Origin: Rapidithrix thailandica
Lineage (GTDB): Bacteria > Bacteroidota > Bacteroidia > Cytophagales > Flammeovirgaceae
Direction: 5' to 3'
DNA: 64,000 nt
NCBI RefSeq assembly: GCF_039710355.1
Contig: NZ_JBDKWZ010000004.1
Location: 62,001-126,000 of the forward strand
The stretch's first letter is position 1, and each line of letters starts with the position of its first letter. Under the pieces are notes generated by a model. That model did not search any database, had not been told where the DNA came from, and saw only the letters and a program-made list of their open reading frames with translations. Shown piece by piece: positions 33,415 to 42,060 of this stretch. The position numbers were made by a program, and so were the translations under genes.

Positions 33415-34848
33415 ATGAAATTCAACTACCTATTACTCCTTTTGTTGGCAGGTTTATTTGCCTGTCAGGAAAAGGCAGAAGAGAAGACGGAAGAGCGCCC
33501 TCCCAACGTAGTGATTATTTTTACGGATGATCAAGCATATGAAGATTTGAGCTGTTATGGAGGAAAAGGCTTTCAAACGCCAAATATTGATAAAATGGCC
33601 GGAGATGGTATCCGTTTTACCAACTTCCATGTGGCCCAACCGATATGTTCGGCATCCCGGGCGGCCTTGTTGACTGGCTGTTATCCCAACCGTATTGGCA
33701 TTCACAGAGCGATTTCCCCGCAACATACCCACGGGTTGAATCCGGAAGAAGAGACCCTGGCCGAGCTTTTAAAACCATTAGGGTATTCTACGGCAATTTT
33801 CGGTAAGTGGCATTTGGGGCATCAGCCGGGTTTATTGCCTACTCATCAAGGGTTTGACGAATATTACGGCTTACCGTATTCCAATGATATGTGGCCTAAT
33901 CATCCGGTATACAAAGGTTTTCCGCGTTTGCCTTTGATTGAAGGCGATTCGATTATCGGGTATATAGATGAAGATCAAAGCCAGTTGACCACCCAATACA
34001 CCGAACGGGCGGTGAATTTTATCGAAAGAAATAAAGAAAAACCTTTCTTTCTGTATCTTGCTCACAGTATGCCGCATGTGCCACTGTTTGTATCGGATAA
34101 ATTTAAAGGTAAATCCGAACGGGGCTTGTATGGCGATGTCATGATGGAAATCGACTGGTCGGTAGGGCAAGTACTGGAAGCTTTGAAACGCAACGGCTTG
34201 GATGAGAATACATTGGTGGTCTTTACTTCTGATAACGGTCCTTGGTTGGCGTATGGCGACCATGCCGGATCGGCCGGGCCTTTGCGTGAAGGAAAAGCGA
34301 CTGCCTGGGAAGGAGGAGTAAGGGTGCCTTGTGTGATGCGTATGCCAGGCAAAATTCCGGCAGGAGTCGTATCGGACCAAATGGCCATGACCATTGATAT
34401 TTTGCCCACTATTGCAAAACTGACCGGAGCGAAATTGCCAGAAAAAACCATTGACGGAAAGGATATTACTCCTATTGTTATGGATAAAGAAGGCGCTGAA
34501 AACCCTCATGATGCCTATTATATTTATTATAAAGACAATGAATTACATGCGGTCTTGAGCAAAGACGGTCGATGGAAAATGTATTTCCCTCATACCTACC
34601 GTTCGCTTAACGGAGAGCCGGGTGGAACCGGAGGAATTCCTTCATTGAAGGAAGTGGAACTGGAAGCCGGAATGGAATTGTACGATTTGAAAAACGATAT
34701 CAGTGAAACCGAAAATGTAGTGGAAGAGTATCCTGAAGTGGTAAAAGAACTGCAACAGTATGCCGAAGCTTGCCGTAACGAATTGGGCGACAAGCTGACG
34801 GGAATACAGGGAAGCGGAGTAAGAGAGCCCGGAAGAGTATTACAGTGA
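33415..34848 (+). CDS. Lipoprotein sulfatase (arylsulfatase family)
   Basis: This 477-residue enzyme starts with a lipoprotein signal (LLAGLFACQEK, lipobox Cys at residue 17). The sulfatase fold begins at NVVIIFTDDQAYEDL (metal-binding DD). The modification motif CSASRAALLTG starts at C78; a Cys in this motif is converted to formylglycine by an anaerobic-type or FGE-type maturase. GKWHLGH and FTSDNGP supply further active-site residues. It removes sulfate esters, probably from algal or animal polysaccharides. The next gene is a GH5 enzyme 129 bases downstream on the same strand, which fits a small polysaccharide-use pair. Substrate class cannot be read from sequence. Confidence 0.92.
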   Translation: MKFNYLLLLLLAGLFACQEKAEEKTEERPPNVVIIFTDDQAYEDLSCYGGKGFQTPNIDKMAGDGIRFTNFHVAQPICSASRAALLTGCYPNRIGIHRAISPQHTHGLNPEEETLAELLKPLGYSTAIFGKWHLGHQPGLLPTHQGFDEYYGLPYSNDMWPNHPVYKGFPRLPLIEGDSIIGYIDEDQSQLTTQYTERAVNFIERNKEKPFFLYLAHSMPHVPLFVSDKFKGKSERGLYGDVMMEIDWSVGQVLEALKRNGLDENTLVVFTSDNGPWLAYGDHAGSAGPLREGKATAWEGGVRVPCVMRMPGKIPAGVVSDQMAMTIDILPTIAKLTGAKLPEKTIDGKDITPIVMDKEGAENPHDAYYIYYKDNELHAVLSKDGRWKMYFPHTYRSLNGEPGGTGGIPSLKEVELEAGMELYDLKNDISETENVVEEYPEVVKELQQYAEACRNELGDKLTGIQGSGVREPGRVLQ

Positions 34849-34977
34849 GTTGAAGCACTGTAAGGGTTTGAGACAGAGAAACAGGGTGACAATTGTTGGG
34901 ATCAGTCCTAAGAATGTCATGTAAATGAAGATGTAGAAGTGGTAACTTCAAAAACTAACCATCTAATACGCAATAGT

Positions 34978-36222
34978 ATGGCTGAATTTGAAAAAAACTT
35001 TATAAAAGTCAAAGGAACTCAATTTGAGAGAAATGGACAACCGTACCGTTTTGTAGGCGTGAATTTTTGGAATGCCATGAACCTGGCTTCCCAAGGGCCC
35101 AGGGGAGACCGGGAGCGACTTTTAAGAGAATTGGATTTGTTACAATCCTATGGAGTGAATAATATCCGGATTATGTGTGGAACGGAGGGTCCGGACTCCG
35201 AGCCTTATCGGATCGTACCGGCCTTGCAGACAGCTCCGGGAGTTTATAATGAAGATCTTTTGGATGGCTTGGACTTTTTGTTGGCGCAACTCCACCGGAG
35301 GGAAATGCATACGGTGATGTGCTTGAATAATTTCTGGCAATGGTCGGGAGGCATGGCACAGTACCGGGTATGGGCCAATCCTGAAAAAAATATTCCCTAC
35401 CCGGATATTGAAACCGGAGAAAATTTTGATGCCTATGAAAATTTTACTGCAGGCTTTTACAGTGACCCGCAGGCCGTAAACTACTTTAATGAACATATAG
35501 AGTTTATCATAGGACGTACCAACGGTTATTCAGGGATTGATTATAAAGAAGATCCGGCGATTATGGCCTGGGAATTAGGAAATGAGCCGAGAGGTACGAA
35601 TAACATGACAGATTTTTACCAATGGCTGAATACTACTTCTTCTTTGATCAAATCCTTGGCTCCTCACCAATTGCTTACCGTAGGGAGTGAAGGAACCATG
35701 GAAGGCATTACCGGAACAGAGTTTTTAAAAGACCATTCGTTCGAGGCGATTGATTACACCACCGTGCATGTTTGGATTGAAAACCGGAATTGGTACGATC
35801 CGGCGAATGCACAAGCGACTTATCTTCAGGCGGTAGATACTGCAGCGGAGGTATTGAAGGAGCATGTTCAGTGGGCTTTGAAATTAAATAAACCCTTAGT
35901 GTTGGAAGAGTTTGGGGTGGCCCGGGACGAGGGCAAGTACGACCCTTCCGCGTCGGTGAAGTACCGCAATGATTTTTACGGAAGAATGTTTGAAGCCGTT
36001 TTGCAATCGGTCAAAATGGGAGATCCTTTGGTGGGTGCTAATATTTGGGCCTGGGGCGGTGAAGGTCGTCCGGAGGCTCCCAAATGTGTTTGGAATACCG
36101 GAAATGACTTTACCGGAGACCCCCCTCATGAATACCAAGGTTGGTATTCGGTGTATGAGAAAGACCAAGCCACTTTGGCATTGATAAAACAATACAATAA
36201 GGCCTTGGAAAAGTGGGGATAG
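34978..36222 (+). CDS. GH5 beta-mannanase-like glycoside hydrolase
   Basis: This 414-residue protein is a (beta/alpha)8 glycoside hydrolase close to the GH5 mannan endo-1,4-beta-mannosidases. The acid/base Glu is E203 in WELGNEPRG, the nucleophile is E311 in LEEFG, and WAWGGEGRP near the end is the usual substrate-binding loop. The open frame can start at a GTG 39 bases upstream, but the ATG at 34978 (MAEFEKNFIKVKGTQFER) gives the normal family start. No signal peptide is visible from either start, so the enzyme may act inside the cell on imported oligosaccharides or use another export route. It follows a sulfatase and is closed by a terminator. Confidence 0.88.
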   Translation: MAEFEKNFIKVKGTQFERNGQPYRFVGVNFWNAMNLASQGPRGDRERLLRELDLLQSYGVNNIRIMCGTEGPDSEPYRIVPALQTAPGVYNEDLLDGLDFLLAQLHRREMHTVMCLNNFWQWSGGMAQYRVWANPEKNIPYPDIETGENFDAYENFTAGFYSDPQAVNYFNEHIEFIIGRTNGYSGIDYKEDPAIMAWELGNEPRGTNNMTDFYQWLNTTSSLIKSLAPHQLLTVGSEGTMEGITGTEFLKDHSFEAIDYTTVHVWIENRNWYDPANAQATYLQAVDTAAEVLKEHVQWALKLNKPLVLEEFGVARDEGKYDPSASVKYRNDFYGRMFEAVLQSVKMGDPLVGANIWAWGGEGRPEAPKCVWNTGNDFTGDPPHEYQGWYSVYEKDQATLALIKQYNKALEKWG

Positions 36223-36255
36223 GTTCAACTTAAACGGAATGTATTTGCTTTGGAG

Positions 36256-36290
36256 GCCCGGTAGCTGAGTTTGGTTGCCGGGCTTTTTTT
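36256..36290 (+). terminator. Terminator after the GH5 gene
   Basis: Arms GCCCGG and CCGGGC, with a 16-base loop, are followed directly by seven T residues. Confidence 0.82.
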
Positions 36291-36415
36291 GAGCCTTTTT
36301 GACTCGATTTTTTCAAGTGTCGTCTGTGAGTAAAATTTTTCTTTTCAACTCTTGTGACTTTTATTTTTTCTCTGCGTCAGGAGGATAAATAAGTTCAATT
36401 GTTTAAAACATCGAT

Positions 36416-36607
36416 ATGAAAAAGTTCAAAGAAAATCACGGAGATTGGGAGGACGAATCAGACAGCTCTGTCGAAAATGAGAATGCCCTGGAAGACTCGG
36501 ATTGGGACAAGTACGATGGATATGATGAATGGGACGAAGAGGTTTCGGTAAGGCCCAAAAAGCCGGGCAAAAACCATTGGGATGACTGGAACGATCAGGA
36601 AGACTAG
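36416..36607 (+). CDS. Small very acidic protein (63 residues)
   Basis: I do not recognise this protein. It is almost entirely Asp, Glu, Trp, Lys and Asn, with repeated DW/DEW units (DWEDE, DSDWDKYDGYDEWDEE, HWDDWND), and has no hydrophobic core or signal. Such low-complexity acidic proteins may be disordered nucleic-acid mimics or metal-binding proteins. The gene is isolated between a terminator and the threonine-synthase-like gene. It has an ordinary start and stop, and its codon use looks normal. Reality of the gene is probable, not certain. Confidence 0.5.
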   Translation: MKKFKENHGDWEDESDSSVENENALEDSDWDKYDGYDEWDEEVSVRPKKPGKNHWDDWNDQED

Positions 36608-36755
36608 CAAGGGTATCTATGAGGGCTTAGAAGTTTTCTCTAAATCCGTCCTTTATTTAAAGGAAGTTCCGGTGAGATGACTTGTGCTATATTACAGGAT
36701 TGTGTAAATTGAGTATAGGCCAACTATTTTTTTTACAGAGCAGCCATTAAAACTT

Positions 36756-37817
36756 ATGGATAAATTCAATCTGGATCATTTTGGCTTTGACTTTTCTTCG
36801 GATTGGGCAGTTTCCCTGGAGCTGTTCAACAACTCTCAAACTTCACTGGAAGAAAAACTGGAAGTATATACGGACATCGTAGACTCGGAAGTTGGGGATA
36901 CGCCCATGTTGAGGGTGCGCAATTTGGAGCGGTTTACCGGTATACGGCAATTGTTTCTAAAGTTTGAAGGAGGAAACCCCACCGGAACACATAAAGACCG
37001 TATCGCCTTTGCTCAGTGCCTGGATGCCTTGCGCAGAGGCTTTGATACCTTGTCAGTGGCAACCTGTGGCAATTATGGTGTGTCCATCGCTTTGTCCAGT
37101 AAGCTGGCCGGATTGAAATGCCGGGTGTATATTCCGGAGGCATATCATACCCAACGGGTAAAAGAAATGGAAGAGCTGGGGGCCGTGATTACCCGTACCC
37201 CGGGCGATTATGAAAAGGCGGTAACTATCTCCATGGAGGAGGCGGAAAAAAATGACTGGTATGATGCCAATCCCGGAGGAAAGAATACACCCATCCAATT
37301 GGATGCCTATGGAAGTATTGCTTATGAAATTTACGATGAATTAAGAGATGCTCCCAAAATAGTGGCGTGCCCGGTATCGAACGGGACATTGGTGGCCGGT
37401 ATTTATAAAGGGTTTGTCAGCTTGTTCCGGAGAGGCAAAACTTCCCGGGTGCCGTTGATGGTGGCAGGTTCTTCCTTTAAGAAGAACCCCATTGTGGAGG
37501 CTCATCTCAAAAATAAATTATCCTGTGAAGACCTGGATCCGAAATTTATTAAGGAATCAATGGTTAACGAACCTCTGATTAACTGGCACTCCTTTGATGG
37601 GGATTTGGCCTTGGATGCTTTGCGAAAAACCCAAGGGTGGGCCGGTAATATTTCGGATAAGAAAATGCTGGAATTGAGCAAAATGCTCAAAGAAAAAGAA
37701 GGGATGAACGTGCTGCCCGCTTCTACTGCAGGGCTTGCAGCCTTGTTGCAAAAACACCCAACAGAAAAGATGGTGAACGACCGTTTTGTTGTTGTGTTGA
37801 CGGGAAGAAAAGCATAA
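36756..37817 (+). CDS. Threonine-synthase-like PLP-dependent enzyme
   Basis: This 353-residue enzyme has the fold-type II PLP signature EGGNPTGTHKDRIA with the PLP-binding Lys at residue 80, followed by SVATCGNYGVSIAL (the phosphate/Asn loop) and a CPVSNGTLVAGIYKGF segment. It belongs to the threonine synthase/cysteine synthase superfamily. It is shorter than the classical ThrC (about 430 residues) and has no neighbouring homoserine pathway genes, so the substrate could be another phosphorylated or acetylated amino acid. It is a single-gene unit, followed about 160 bases later by a strong terminator with a possible structured RNA in between. Confidence 0.82.
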   Translation: MDKFNLDHFGFDFSSDWAVSLELFNNSQTSLEEKLEVYTDIVDSEVGDTPMLRVRNLERFTGIRQLFLKFEGGNPTGTHKDRIAFAQCLDALRRGFDTLSVATCGNYGVSIALSSKLAGLKCRVYIPEAYHTQRVKEMEELGAVITRTPGDYEKAVTISMEEAEKNDWYDANPGGKNTPIQLDAYGSIAYEIYDELRDAPKIVACPVSNGTLVAGIYKGFVSLFRRGKTSRVPLMVAGSSFKKNPIVEAHLKNKLSCEDLDPKFIKESMVNEPLINWHSFDGDLALDALRKTQGWAGNISDKKMLELSKMLKEKEGMNVLPASTAGLAALLQKHPTEKMVNDRFVVVLTGRKA

Positions 37818-37880
37818 GAAAAATCTACGTAAGACAGGAACTTATTTCTAGGAGAAAGGTTATAGCGATATCCATTATCC

Positions 37881-38008
37881 ATGAAAACTATAACACTCAG
37901 GGGCGATAAGCCCTCAACCTACAAACAAGAAACGATGAAGAGCGTTTCCTCACTCCGGGAGTACTGATTCCACTCCCCCAGCACCGGCAACCGCTGGTGC
38001 TTTTTTTA
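37881..38008 (+). ncRNA. Candidate small structured RNA or leader with a 28-codon reading frame
   Basis: After the threonine-synthase-like gene lie hairpins GGGC-gataa-GCCC (about 37899-37912), ACTCC-g-GGAGT (about 37952-37962) and a strong terminator (37980-38007). An ATG at 37881 opens a 28-codon frame (MKTITLRGDKPSTYKQ...) that stops just before the terminator. This could be an sRNA, a tiny gene, or simply a structured 3' end. I do not recognise a known RNA family. Confidence 0.35.
37980..38007 (+). terminator. Strong terminator left of the toxin cassette
   Basis: AGCACC pairs with GGTGCT around a ten-base loop and is followed by seven T residues. It ends 26 bases before the left inverted repeat. 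Confidence 0.85.
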
Positions 38009-38033
38009 TGTTTTCACAAAAGGCAAGCTGCTG

Positions 38034-38064
38034 AGAGCAGTTTAAATTATATCCTTTAGGCTGC
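38034..38064 (+). repeat. Left inverted repeat of the toxin cassette
   Basis: The 31-base segment from AGAGCAG at 38034 to CCTTTAGGCTGC at 38064 reappears in reverse complement at 42061-42094, with three inserted bases and one substitution-level difference. A weaker match (TCTCTAA-rich) continues for about 30 bases on the inner side of both copies. Confidence 0.8.
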
Positions 38065-38192
38065 AAAGAGGATGTTCTCTAATGAATTTTAAACATGCTC
38101 TGACGAGTGGCGGGAAAAAGCAGAACAACGGTGTAATACTCTTACACCTGAGTGTATGTTTAAAACCACTGCTTTTAAAAAATAACCATAAA

Positions 38193-38223
38193 TTGGTACA
38201 ATGTTCTTTAGTGGCTATATTTG
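38193..38223 (+). promoter_or_regulatory. Promoter of the transglutaminase-type toxin operon
   Basis: TTG at 38193-38195 and TATATTTG at 38216-38223 are separated by 20 bases, the Bacteroidota -33/-7 pattern. It lies inside the inverted repeats, 90 bases before the toxin start, so the cassette carries its own promoter. Confidence 0.65.
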
Positions 38224-38313
38224 GGTAATCTTTTCCTAAGAAAGGCCTCGCTCCAATACGTATATGCAAGGACAGGTGCTAAGCTTTCAAACAACCATTT
38301 AATGTTTTGAATT

Positions 38314-39885
38314 ATGGGAATACAAGTAGAAAAAACCGGGAGTGGTAACCGGTACAAGGTGTATATTGACAAAAATACCACGGAAATCGTTGCTACGGTT
38401 TACCCTTCCGGGCAACCGGGTCATGCCCAGGCCAAATCCGCCCGTTTGAACATCACCGCCCCGGATTTACAATTCGACCTGGAGACATTGCGCTTCCAGG
38501 GAGAGAATTTTTTAACAATCACAGAGGGCGATCAGTTACCAGAAAGCTCTCAAATATTCAAAAACCCTTCTCCCCCGGTATGTTACTACGGTGCGGAGGA
38601 CGGGAAAGCTATCCCGGTCAACTTTAGTGCGACCTTGCGCTATACGGGAGAGCAAGGCATTGGCAACTCAGATCTGAAAGACGTACGCTTAAAAGCCAAA
38701 GTCACTTTGGGAGGAGAAAGTGTGGCAACATTGCTTTACAATAAAAAAGGAAAGAGCGAACTGAATGGAGAAACCGGCCTGAAGCTTAAAGAAGTAAAAG
38801 ACAAGAAAGGATATTTCGAAACCCAGGGCTGTTTCCATCTGGATCATCCGGCCATGCCTGCCGCTTGGGTCACTCCCCAGGACCACCAAGACCGTCACGG
38901 CTTTCATATCGAACTCAGCCTTTCCAAAGACGAAGGCGAAACCTGGCTGGAAGAAGAATTAATCACCGTCAAAAAAGAGGCTGTACCGAGATGGTATGTC
39001 ACTTATAGGCAACCTATTAACCCTGATCGTCGATACCTTGATGTCTCTAAACATAAGTTACTCGCTCCCAATGAGTGTTATTTGTATTTTTCATGTAGAC
39101 AGGCGCAGGGAGCGAAAGAGAAAGAAGCTATTATTCAAGAGATATGGAAGAAGTTTCACATCTCAGAAAACGATTCTGTGAACCCTAAAAAGCAGAAGTA
39201 TTTAGGGAACCTGTTTCAAAAAGATTTTGGAATAGGAATGGACAAGAAAGAAAATCTTCAGTTAAGTTATTATCATTATTATGATGATAAATTTGACCTC
39301 CCTAGCCGAGCAAAAGAATTACTGGAAACCAATAAAGGGGATTGTACAGCTTTTAGTGAGCTTCTTAACCATTGTTTTGCTTATCAGGGTTTTTATTCCA
39401 ATGTACATAGAATAATTCTAGATGAAGACAAAGCTGGGAATGCCATTTCAGGTACCTTGATTAAAGGTTGGAAGTTTCCTGAAGAAGGAGGAAGTAGTAG
39501 GGACTCTGGATACCCTTTTGTTTCTTTTGTAAAGAAAGGTCGAGAATATAATGACTCTTGTTATGATCGAAAAGGGAACTACTATTTTGATAAGAAATTG
39601 ATTGTGGAGGTAACTCGAGACTGTGAAGGTATAGATCACTTGAAAGGGCATAATAACCCCTGTCCTCCAGGTGATTTTTCACAACACGATGTAGTGGTTT
39701 ATGATAAGGTATGGTATGATCCCTCTTACGGACAAATTCATGATTCACGTGAAGCTTGGGAAAAAGCTTCTATTGCAGGGTATTATAGAATGATAAACTA
39801 TGATGAAAAAAAGAATAATCTTAAAAAAGGGGATCCAGAAAGTTTCAAACTGAGATCTTATTGGGCAATACAGAAAAAAAATTAA
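38314..39885 (+). CDS. Polymorphic toxin with transglutaminase-like cysteine catalytic C-terminus
   Basis: This 523-residue protein has no signal peptide. Residues of about 1-225 form a beta-rich N-terminal region (MGIQVEKTGSGNRYKVYID...) that I do not recognise; it is GC-rich like the host. From about nucleotide 38,990 composition turns AT-rich, and the C-terminal part carries a transglutaminase-type triad: C344 in NKGDCTAFSELL, H458 in QHDVVVYD and D469 in WYDPSYG. Such folds occur in bacterial toxins as deamidases, proteases or peptidoglycan amidases. The two downstream genes encode exported proteins, which points to a periplasmic target. The leaderless N-terminus would fit a type VI cargo effector or another contact-dependent route. 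No PAAR, VgrG or TssD part is seen, so the N-terminal 225 residues may be a new trafficking domain. Confidence 0.78.
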   Translation: MGIQVEKTGSGNRYKVYIDKNTTEIVATVYPSGQPGHAQAKSARLNITAPDLQFDLETLRFQGENFLTITEGDQLPESSQIFKNPSPPVCYYGAEDGKAIPVNFSATLRYTGEQGIGNSDLKDVRLKAKVTLGGESVATLLYNKKGKSELNGETGLKLKEVKDKKGYFETQGCFHLDHPAMPAAWVTPQDHQDRHGFHIELSLSKDEGETWLEEELITVKKEAVPRWYVTYRQPINPDRRYLDVSKHKLLAPNECYLYFSCRQAQGAKEKEAIIQEIWKKFHISENDSVNPKKQKYLGNLFQKDFGIGMDKKENLQLSYYHYYDDKFDLPSRAKELLETNKGDCTAFSELLNHCFAYQGFYSNVHRIILDEDKAGNAISGTLIKGWKFPEEGGSSRDSGYPFVSFVKKGREYNDSCYDRKGNYYFDKKLIVEVTRDCEGIDHLKGHNNPCPPGDFSQHDVVVYDKVWYDPSYGQIHDSREAWEKASIAGYYRMINYDEKKNNLKKGDPESFKLRSYWAIQKKN

Positions 39886-39908
39886 AAACATAATTGCAAA
39901 GTTAATTT

Positions 39909-40943
39909 ATGAGTGTCAAACAAATTTTTATACTAATATTTTGTTGCATGCTGTTTCAAAATATACATGCCATTGAGAATGATACCTTAAAGTATGTATT
40001 GATTGATGATGGAAAACTATATATCAAACAGTGGATTAAGCCAGATGAAGTTATAATAAATCGACATAGGATGGGCATAAATGTAGGTGATATTGGAATT
40101 GTAGATACTATGTACAGGTTTCAAATTACTCAAAACTGGAATGTACATGATGGTATCCTTAACGAATATATTGTAAACTATTCTCCAGCGGTGTCCATAT
40201 ACCAATATAGGCCAGAGTACATCATTAGCTTGTTTCAAAATAGTTTTGAACACCCTATGAGAAAACGTACTGATAGTTTTTGTAGCCCCTTGAATATGTA
40301 CATACGTTTTTTTAACATTGAATGGAAAGGGTATTACAAGAATGGTAACCGGTTGGAAGGGAGAATACCTCGTAAAGAAGCCATACAAAAGGATAGTGTA
40401 ATGATGAGCCGGTTGGAGGCAGATATTTTCTTTAAAGACTCTGCGCTGTATTCTCTGATTAGTGATCCGCAAGGCTTGTATTTGTGGAGAAGTGATAGCT
40501 TATTGGTTACAAGGATGGATGAATGGAAGGGTGTTAAAGCTTACACCATCAAAAAGTTAGATTGGGATTACCCACCCATAGCCCGGTCTCCTTTTAAAGA
40601 TCAGGGCACTTTGTACCGTACCTTGAAAGACCCGGAAATGCTGAAAGGCAATTTCAAGGTCTTTTCCCAGGAAGGAGAAATCTATTTTTTAAATCGTATT
40701 TCCGGGAAATTGTACTGGCTGGCGGCCAAGAAAGTCTACGAGTTGGGCGAAGTGGATATGGCAACCTATCCGGAGTTAAATGAGCGAAAACTCTTTATCG
40801 AAAACCGGGATACGGGAGAGCTTGTCTTTCTGTCTCCAGTGCGTTGGAAAAAGCGTTTATTCAAATCCGTCCCCAGACCGAAGGTGAGCGTGATGAGTAA
40901 GGAAGAAATAACGGAGAAGTATCCTATGTTGGTGGGGGAGTGA
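39909..40943 (+). CDS. Probable periplasmic immunity protein 1
   Basis: This 344-residue protein has a signal peptide (about residues 1-21, MLFQNIHAIEND) and begins 23 bases after the toxin gene. Its first 200 or so residues are AT-rich in coding and differ from its downstream paralogue, although both share a plan (DTLKYVLIDDGKLY, PEYIISLFQ, DIFFKDSALYSL, GLYLWRSDSLLV). The last 130 residues (from LDWDYPPIAR) are nearly identical between the two at DNA level and GC-rich. The repeated 'K-L-Y-W-L ... V-Y-E-L-G-E-V-D' layout faintly resembles DKNYY-type repeats. An immunity role is inferred from position, export and pairing. The variable half would recognise the toxin. Confidence 0.68.
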   Translation: MSVKQIFILIFCCMLFQNIHAIENDTLKYVLIDDGKLYIKQWIKPDEVIINRHRMGINVGDIGIVDTMYRFQITQNWNVHDGILNEYIVNYSPAVSIYQYRPEYIISLFQNSFEHPMRKRTDSFCSPLNMYIRFFNIEWKGYYKNGNRLEGRIPRKEAIQKDSVMMSRLEADIFFKDSALYSLISDPQGLYLWRSDSLLVTRMDEWKGVKAYTIKKLDWDYPPIARSPFKDQGTLYRTLKDPEMLKGNFKVFSQEGEIYFLNRISGKLYWLAAKKVYELGEVDMATYPELNERKLFIENRDTGELVFLSPVRWKKRLFKSVPRPKVSVMSKEEITEKYPMLVGE

Positions 40944-40972
40944 GTAACGAACCCTTAATATTTATCGTTCAA

Positions 40973-42037
40973 ATGAAAGTTCAAGTAGTAAGTCTATTGT
41001 TTTGTGGTCTGGTGTTACAGGGAATTTGTGAGGGAAGAAATGATACTTTGAGGTATGTATTGATTGAAGGGGGAAGGTTGTATCACAAAGAAGCTCCACT
41101 TTCTATTGACTATAGGCCTATCAAGCGTTATTTGCTCCATAAAAATAAACAGGTCGCAACAGATACTCTATATAGTTCTCTATTGAGTAGAAATTGGAGT
41201 GTATATAATGATTTCCTTTATGAATATAGGGTTAGACCTATGAGAGGGGGGGGGTATCCGTATCGCCCTGAATATATTGTAAGCTTATTTCAAATGAATA
41301 TATTGAACCCTTTAAGTCGCCTGGAACGGCCCAAAGGGAAGAATCGCTGTAGTATTTGTAATGCCTTGAATATATACATGCATTTATTTGGTCCTGATTG
41401 GAAGGGTTATTCTAAATATATACAACACAAAGGTAAATTAGTACGTACTGCTGCTTTAATTCCCCGTGGGGAAGCTCGGGCAAAGGATAAATTGACTATG
41501 GAACAAGTCAATGCCGATGTGTTCTTTAAGAATGATTCATTGTATTCTTTAGTTTGGGACCCTCAAGGGTTTTATTTGTGGAAGAGTGATAGTCTTTTTG
41601 TGAAAAAAGTAAAAGATTGGAAAGTCATCAAGGCCATTACTATCCGGAAGTTGGATTGGGATTACCCACCCATTGCCCGGCTTTCTTTCATAGAGGGAGA
41701 AACTTTGTACCGCACCTTGAAAGACCCGGAAATGCTGAAAGGGAATTTCAAGGTCTTTTCCCAGGAAGGAGAAATCTATTTCTTGAATCGTATCTCCGGG
41801 AAATTGTACTGGCTGGCGGCCAAGAAAGTCTACGAACTGGGCGAAGTGGATATGGAGAACTATCCGGAGTTAAACGATCGTAAACTCTTTATTGAGAACT
41901 GGGATACGGGAGAGCTTGTCTTTTTAGCTCCGGTGCGTTGGAAGAAGCGGTTATTTAAGACTGTTCCCCGGCCGAAGGTGAGCGTGATGAGTAAGGAGGA
42001 AATAGCGGAGAAGTACCCGATGTTGGCGGGGGCTTAG
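40973..42037 (+). CDS. Probable periplasmic immunity protein 2 (paralogue)
   Basis: This protein of about 354 residues (start at the ATG 40973, MKVQVVSLLFCGLVLQGICEG, which gives a clean signal peptide; an in-frame GTG 33 bases upstream overlaps the previous stop) is the paralogue of the gene before it. The first two-thirds diverge strongly, while the end from LDWDYPPIARLSF to the stop is almost the same DNA sequence. Two antidotes after one toxin suggest that one matches the present toxin and the other a former or related one, as in stacked orphan immunity genes. The right inverted repeat begins 23 bases after its stop. Confidence 0.68.
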   Translation: MKVQVVSLLFCGLVLQGICEGRNDTLRYVLIEGGRLYHKEAPLSIDYRPIKRYLLHKNKQVATDTLYSSLLSRNWSVYNDFLYEYRVRPMRGGGYPYRPEYIVSLFQMNILNPLSRLERPKGKNRCSICNALNIYMHLFGPDWKGYSKYIQHKGKLVRTAALIPRGEARAKDKLTMEQVNADVFFKNDSLYSLVWDPQGFYLWKSDSLFVKKVKDWKVIKAITIRKLDWDYPPIARLSFIEGETLYRTLKDPEMLKGNFKVFSQEGEIYFLNRISGKLYWLAAKKVYELGEVDMENYPELNDRKLFIENWDTGELVFLAPVRWKKRLFKTVPRPKVSVMSKEEIAEKYPMLAGA

Positions 42038-42060
42038 CGCTTTTTAAGACTCGTTAGAGA

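Noticed and set aside
37999..38033. Target-site duplication outside the toxin cassette repeats
   Set aside because: The bases just outside the left and right repeats do not match convincingly, so I do not claim transposition.
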